Below are positions 59,566-64,000 of a DNA stretch of 64,000 nucleotides, piece after piece. The first letter of the stretch is position 1. The number at the start of each line of letters is the position of its first letter. Source of the DNA: Margaritifera margaritifera (Eukaryota; Mollusca; Bivalvia; Unionida; Margaritiferidae); the NCBI GenBank assembly GCA_029931535.1, contig JAQPZY010001346.1, forward strand, positions 744,001-808,000, written 5' to 3'. Position numbers and translations under genes: made by a program. The notes beneath the pieces are model-generated. The model did not search any database. It was not told where the DNA came from and saw nothing but the letters and a program-made list of their open reading frames with translations.

Positions 59566-61989
59566 ATGGCATCTAATGTTCAGAATTTCATTTCAAAACC
59601 TACCCAGGAGGGGTTAGAATGCATGAGAAAGGATGAGTTGCTCAAGCTTGCCAGAAAATACAGTCTATCTGAGGCAAAAGTATCATTGACAAAACAGGAG
59701 ATAAAGATTATTTGGATTCAGTATTTAGTAGGAAAGGGAATTTTTGAAAATAGTGCTTTAAGTTTGAAGAGAAAGCCTGTATCTGGTTCTGACAGGAAAT
59801 TAAGGGAATTAGAGTTAAAGAACCAGATGGATTTAGAATTGGCAAAGCTTCAGATTCAGAGAGAGAGAGAAAAAGAAGAGAGGCAGATGGAGAGAGAGAA
59901 AGAAGAGAGGCAAATACAGATGGAGAGAGAGAAGGAAGAGAGGCAGATACAAATGCAGAAAGAAGAGAGGCAGATGGAGAGAGAGAAAGAAGATAGGCAA
60001 ATACAGATGGAGAGAGAGAAGGAAGAGAGGCAGATACAAATCCAGAAAGAAGAGAGACAAATACAAATGCAGATGCAAAGAGAAGAAAGGGAAATGCAAT
60101 TTAAATTAAGAGAATTAGAACTGGCAAACAGAGCACACTCCACTCCTTTAAACACAAGTCCAGGTTTTGATGTTACTAGATATATTATATTAGTACCCCC
60201 TTTTCAGGAAAAAGAAGTAGATAAATACTTTCTTCATTTCGAGAAAATAGCTGAAAACTTGAAATGGCCCAGAGAGCATTGGACTTTGTTATTACAAAGT
60301 GTACTTATTGGCAAAGCTCGTGAAGTCTACACTTCACTGTCAGTACAACAAAGCACTGATTATGATGTGGTTAAGGAGTACATCTTGAAAGCTTATGAGT
60401 TGGTACCAGAGGCATATCGACAAAGGTTTAGGAATTGTAGAAAAGAAACTGGACAAACTCATGTCGAATTTGCAAGGGATAAAGAACAACTGTTTGATAG
60501 GTGGTGCTCAGCCAAGAAAGTTGATCAAGGTTATGATAACCTCCGACAGCTCGTATTAATTGAAGAGTTCAAGAGGTGCATCCATAGTTATGTTAAAACC
60601 TATCTTGACGAGCAGAATGTGGAAACTTTGGAAAATGCTGCTCGTATGGCTGATGATTATTCCTTGACTCACAAAATTTCATTTGGCAATAAGTCGTCCT
60701 CTCAGCAGTTTTCTGGTAAAAACCCATTTCAATCTCATTCAAGTACTTCCAAATTTCACAACAGCACAACTGTTAGGAATCAAACATCTGATAGGACTGA
60801 TCAGAAATCCTTATCTCTTCCTACGTGCACTTATTGTAAAACGAAAGGGCACGTTATTTCTGATTGCTTCAAGTTGAAAAATAAGCAACAGAGTAAAGAC
60901 AGAGCTTTTCCAAATGCTCTTATTTCTATGAGGTCAAGGTCACGGTCTTGTATTGAAAGCAATACATTTGTTGGGTCAAACAAACCCCAGTCTTATTCTA
61001 TTTTGGAGGCTTATGAACCATTCATGTCAGAAGGTTCTATATCACTTATTGGTGATTCTGCCAAACCTATCCCAATTAAAATATTAAGGGACACTGGAGC
61101 TTCTCAGAGTCTTTTATTATCAGGTACTTTGCCTTTGTCTGAGGAGTCTTCTTCAAGTGAAAGTGTTCTTGTTCAGGGAGTAGAGTGCGGCTTTGTAAAT
61201 GTTCCTCTTCATTGTGTAAATTTGGCATCAGACTTAGTTTCTGGACCTGTGACTGTTGGGGCAGTGACTTCTTTACCCATAGAGGGTGTTCATTTATTAT
61301 TAGGCAATATCCTAGCTGGAGATAAGGTTGTGGTTAATCCACTTGTAACTGACAAGCCTTGTTTGGATCAGAAAGTTGATCCTGTCGAAACTGAAATCCC
61401 TGATTTGTACCCTGCTTGTGCAGTTACTAGAGCTATGTCAAAAAGAGCTCTTGAGAGTGATGTTGATCAGGATATTATTCCTTTAGCTGACACATGTATT
61501 GGTCAGTCTTTTGATGAGGTAACTTTTTCCTCAGGTATTGATCAATCAAATGGTATTGATCACAGTGATCCTCTTTTGGCAACTCATTCTCTTTGTTCTA
61601 CTCAGGGTGACAAACGACAATCTCTTGTCGTTGAACAGGAGCAAGATCCCGAGATATCTTGTTTGTTTCAGAGGGCTATTAGTGAAACTGAAGCCACACA
61701 AGTTCCAGTGTGTTACTTTGTGAAAAATGGGGTCCTTATGAGGAAATGGAGACCACCTGATGTACCCGCTGGTGACGAGTGGTCAGTGAGCTATCAAATT
61801 GTTGTTCCTAAGTCATATCGACAGGAAATTCTTAATTTAGCCCATGAAACTCCTTTGGCTGGTCATTTAGGAGTCCGTAAGACTTATCACAAGATCTTGA
61901 ATCATTTTTATTGGCCGAAACTCAAAAGTGATGTTTCTAAATACTGCAGATCTTGTCACACTTGTCAAATGGTAGCAAAACCCAATTAG
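59566..61989 (+). CDS. Gmr1-like gag-protease and integrase zinc-finger region
   Basis: 807 codons, ATG to TAG. Residues about 1-65 form an SAP-like helical start (MRKDELLKLARKYSL). Residues about 95-178 are an Arg/Glu/Gln-rich repeat predicted to be a long charged helix or coiled coil. About 210-370 is a capsid-type helical region of the SCAN-related kind (WPREHWTLLLQSVLIGKARE). Residues 421-434 are a CCHC knuckle (CTYCKTKGHVISDC). The protease active site is DTGAS at 509. Residues 767-805 are the H2C2 finger of integrase (GHLGVRKTYHK...CRSCHTC). The frame ends at TAG two residues past 'MVAKP', where the family would continue. The gag would assemble particles and the protease process them. 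Confidence 0.85.
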   Translation: MASNVQNFISKPTQEGLECMRKDELLKLARKYSLSEAKVSLTKQEIKIIWIQYLVGKGIFENSALSLKRKPVSGSDRKLRELELKNQMDLELAKLQIQREREKEERQMEREKEERQIQMEREKEERQIQMQKEERQMEREKEDRQIQMEREKEERQIQIQKEERQIQMQMQREEREMQFKLRELELANRAHSTPLNTSPGFDVTRYIILVPPFQEKEVDKYFLHFEKIAENLKWPREHWTLLLQSVLIGKAREVYTSLSVQQSTDYDVVKEYILKAYELVPEAYRQRFRNCRKETGQTHVEFARDKEQLFDRWCSAKKVDQGYDNLRQLVLIEEFKRCIHSYVKTYLDEQNVETLENAARMADDYSLTHKISFGNKSSSQQFSGKNPFQSHSSTSKFHNSTTVRNQTSDRTDQKSLSLPTCTYCKTKGHVISDCFKLKNKQQSKDRAFPNALISMRSRSRSCIESNTFVGSNKPQSYSILEAYEPFMSEGSISLIGDSAKPIPIKILRDTGASQSLLLSGTLPLSEESSSSESVLVQGVECGFVNVPLHCVNLASDLVSGPVTVGAVTSLPIEGVHLLLGNILAGDKVVVNPLVTDKPCLDQKVDPVETEIPDLYPACAVTRAMSKRALESDVDQDIIPLADTCIGQSFDEVTFSSGIDQSNGIDHSDPLLATHSLCSTQGDKRQSLVVEQEQDPEISCLFQRAISETEATQVPVCYFVKNGVLMRKWRPPDVPAGDEWSVSYQIVVPKSYRQEILNLAHETPLAGHLGVRKTYHKILNHFYWPKLKSDVSKYCRSCHTCQMVAKPN
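59849..60110 (+). repeat. In-frame minisatellite in gag encoding charged helix
   Basis: Units of 'gagagagagaaagaagagag' and 'gcagatacaaatgcag' type repeat in frame, giving REKEERQ-MERE and IQMQKEERQ heptad-like blocks. Repeat lengths are multiples of three. The result is an uninterrupted run of charged and Gln residues of about 85 amino acids. Confidence 0.85.
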
Positions 61990-62682
61990 AAGATACCTAA
62001 GGCTCATCTGCAACCTGTTCCTGCATTTGATGAACCATTTAGTAGAATAATAGTAGACTGTGTTGGTCCTTTACCTAAAACCAAGTCAGGCAACCAATAC
62101 TTGTTGACCATCATGTGTGCATCTACAAGATTTCCAGAGGGAATTTCTCTGAGAAATATAAAAACTAAAACTATTGTGAAAGCTTTGGTGAAGTTTTTTA
62201 CACTTGTTGGCCTTCCCAAATCTGTCCAGTCAGATCAAGGGTCAAATTTTATGTCTGGAATTTTCCAACAAGTTATGCATGAATTAGGCATCCAACAGTT
62301 TAAATCTTCTGCCTATCACCCTGAAAGTCAAGGTGCTTTGGAAAGATTTCATCAAACTTTGAAGAATATGATTCGATCATATTGCTTTGATACAGAAAAG
62401 GATTGGGATGAGGGTGTTCATTTGTTGTTGTTTGCTGTTAGGGAATCAGTTCAAGAGTCGTTGGGTTTTAGTCCCTTTGAACTAGTTTTTGGTCATACTG
62501 TCCGTGGACCATTGAAATTATTGAAAGAGAAACTTCTTTCAAATGAAGATTCAAAGATTAATCTTCTTGATTATGTTTCTGATTTCAAATACAAGTTGTC
62601 AAAGGCCTGTGAAGTAGCAAGAACTAATCTTCACACTACTCAGTCAAAAATGAAATTAAGGTATGACAGAAATACACAGTAA
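61990..62682 (+). CDS. Gmr1-like integrase catalytic core
   Basis: The same frame resumes after the TAG; an internal Met at 62101 starts the longest ATG frame but domain homology begins before it. The catalytic triad is visible: Asp in 'IIVDCVGPL' (62056), Asp in 'VQSDQGSNF' (62233) and Glu in 'GALERFHQTL' (62341). The last two are separated by exactly 35 residues (DX35E), as in Ty3/gypsy integrases. 'SAYHPESQG' precedes the Glu. The frame ends at TAA (62680), just before the integrase C-terminal module. The enzyme would insert the cDNA into the genome. Confidence 0.85.
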   Translation, partial: KIPKAHLQPVPAFDEPFSRIIVDCVGPLPKTKSGNQYLLTIMCASTRFPEGISLRNIKTKTIVKALVKFFTLVGLPKSVQSDQGSNFMSGIFQQVMHELGIQQFKSSAYHPESQGALERFHQTLKNMIRSYCFDTEKDWDEGVHLLLFAVRESVQESLGFSPFELVFGHTVRGPLKLLKEKLLSNEDSKINLLDYVSDFKYKLSKACEVARTNLHTTQSKMKLRYDRNTQ

Positions 62683-64000
62683 AGGAGTTTTAAACCTGGT
62701 GACAAAGTTCTGGCTCTCTTTCCCATACCTCAGAATCCTCTTCAGGCTAAATTTTATGGTCCTTATACCGTTGAAAAGAAAGTAAATGACTTAAATTATA
62801 TCATTAACACTCCTGGGAGACGGAAACAGAAACAACTTTGTCATATAAATATGTTAAAGGAATATTTTGACAGAGATAGCTCAGCTAATTATTCTGTTAA
62901 TTTAGTTGTACCTGTCCCACACAGTGAAGATATCAACGATGGAATACAATCAGACTATAGTGACTCTGGTATAACCAATCTTCGGAATTCAGAAATATTG
63001 AACAACCTAGACCAGAAACTTTCACATCTACAACAACAGGAAAGAAATGAACTAAAACAGCTATTACATAACTATGAGCACTTGTTTCCTGATGTTCCAA
63101 CACGAACAAGTAAAATTTATCATGACGTTGACATTGTAGATTCTGCGCCTGTGAAACAGCATCCTTATAGGATGAATCCTCTCAGACAGAACTATCTGAA
63201 GAAAGAAATTCAGTATTTACTGGAGAATGATTTCATAGAACCAAGTAAAAGTAACTGGAGTTCACCATGTATTCTTGTTCCCAAGCCAGATAATACATTC
63301 CGTATGTGTACTGACTATAGAAAAGTCAACAGTGTCACCAAAACTGATTCATTTCCAATCCCAAGAATGGACGATTGCATTGATAAAATTGGAAATGCGG
63401 AATATGTCACCAAGTTTGACCTTTTAAAAGGATTCTGGCAAATTCCACTGACGGAAAGGGCAAAAGAAATTTCAACATTTGTAACTCCAGATGGACTTTA
63501 TCAATATAAAGTCATGCCGTTTGGAATGAAAAATTCGCCTGCAACGTTTCAATGTCTGATGAACATGATAACATTTGGTCTTGATAATTGTGACGCTTAT
63601 ATCGATGACGTCATTATCTACAACAACACCTGGGAAGATCATTTGGAAACCATTCGAAAATTCTTTGATCGACTCAGCGATGCGAATCTGACAATTAATT
63701 TGAGTAAAAGTGAGTTTTGCCATGCTTGTGTCACATTTTTAGGACATAATGTGGGACAAGGTCAAGTTAAACCTATAGAAGCTAAGGTCAAAGCTATCTC
63801 TGAATTTCAAGTTCCAATTTGTAAAAAGCAACTGATGCGATTTCTAGGTATGGCTGAATATTATCGGAAATTTTGTTCCAATTTTTCCAAAATTGCTGAA
63901 CCTTTGACAAGTTTATTGAGTAAGAAAACCAAATTTCATTGGTCTGACAAGTGTCAGGAATCTTTTGACAAGTTAAAAGCCATGCTTAAGAATGCACCAG
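62683..64000 (+). CDS. Integrase C-terminal GPY module and reverse transcriptase (partial)
   Basis: Same frame, no ATG needed if part of one polyprotein. It opens with 'RSFKPGDKVLALFP', then 'FYGPYTVEKK' and 'LCHINMLKEYF', the GPY/F module that ends gypsy integrases. After a variable linker, RT begins near 63160. Visible blocks are 'EPSKSNWSSPCILVPK', 'FRMCTDYRKVN', 'KFDLLKGFWQIPL', 'MPFGMKNSPATFQ', the catalytic 'YIDDV' (Tyr at 63598) and 'FLGHNVG', then 'FLGMAEYYRKF' of the thumb. All catalytic Asp residues are present. The frame is open to the window edge, where RNase H should follow. Confidence 0.85.

Larger units (their letters stand above)
58843..64000 (+). mobile_element. Gmr1-like Ty3/gypsy LTR retrotransposon, truncated by window edge
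   Basis: One reading frame from 59566 to 64000 encodes gag, aspartic protease, integrase with a GPY-type C-terminal module, and then reverse transcriptase. In ordinary Ty3/gypsy elements integrase comes last. Integrase ahead of RT within a gypsy-type RT lineage is the hallmark of Gmr1-like elements. The frame is broken only by TAG at 61987 and TAA at 62680. The RNase H and 3' LTR lie beyond the window. The 5' LTR limits are approximate. Confidence 0.85.

Noticed and set aside
59833..60155. Minus-strand ORFs rich in Leu, Ser and Phe opposite gag
   Set aside because: They are shadows of the charged repeat in the gag frame on the plus strand.

Overview
The window is animal nuclear DNA: AT-rich, with GT/AG introns of several kilobases and no bacterial-style operons. 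The repeat content suggests a mollusc, probably a bivalve. It includes arrays of about 145-bp modules headed by short palindromes, DIRS-type retroelements, hAT and Tigger remnants, and a Ty3/gypsy element of Gmr1 type. The species cannot be named from sequence alone.

One host gene can be followed. Eight plus-strand exons between 3982 and 46283 have matching splice phases, sum to 1131 coding bases and end at a TGA. They encode the last 376 residues of a protein whose C-terminal half resembles the C-terminal end of RNF213 (mysterin), the giant AAA+/RING ubiquitin ligase. The gene continues off the left edge. Its introns (0.3 to 12.5 kb) hold most of the mobile DNA in the window.

Layout: 1-3250 holds degenerate module arrays. 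4873-9228 is a degraded DIRS retroelement that keeps its inverted terminal repeats and internal complementary region. 11508-12178 and 16071-16610 are inverted-repeat (MITE-like) elements. 13611-16070, 18345-18960 and 24152-26310 are palindrome-headed module arrays. 19172-23735 and 33044-35670 are two large non-coding elements with related ACAGTACA-type terminal inverted repeats; the second interrupts a LINE fragment and has an 8-bp target duplication. 26311-30448 is a tandem array of a 1606-bp unit packed with small hairpins. 35776-36200 and 41990-42520 are hAT remnants, 39992-40622 is a 65-bp minisatellite, and 42783-43114 is a Tigger-type MITE.

Downstream of the gene, 47713-49321 is a decayed Tigger/pogo transposon with TA duplications. 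Minisatellites lie at 50625-51055 and 57306-57910, a diverged segmental duplication spans 53690-55810, and a second DIRS remnant lies at 56050-57070 on the minus strand. From about 58843 to the right edge is a nearly intact LTR retrotransposon in one reading frame broken by only two stop codons. Its order is gag, protease, integrase, reverse transcriptase, which is the unusual arrangement of Gmr1-like elements. Its proposed LTR carries a TATA box, a polyadenylation signal and a perfect three-unit heat-shock element.
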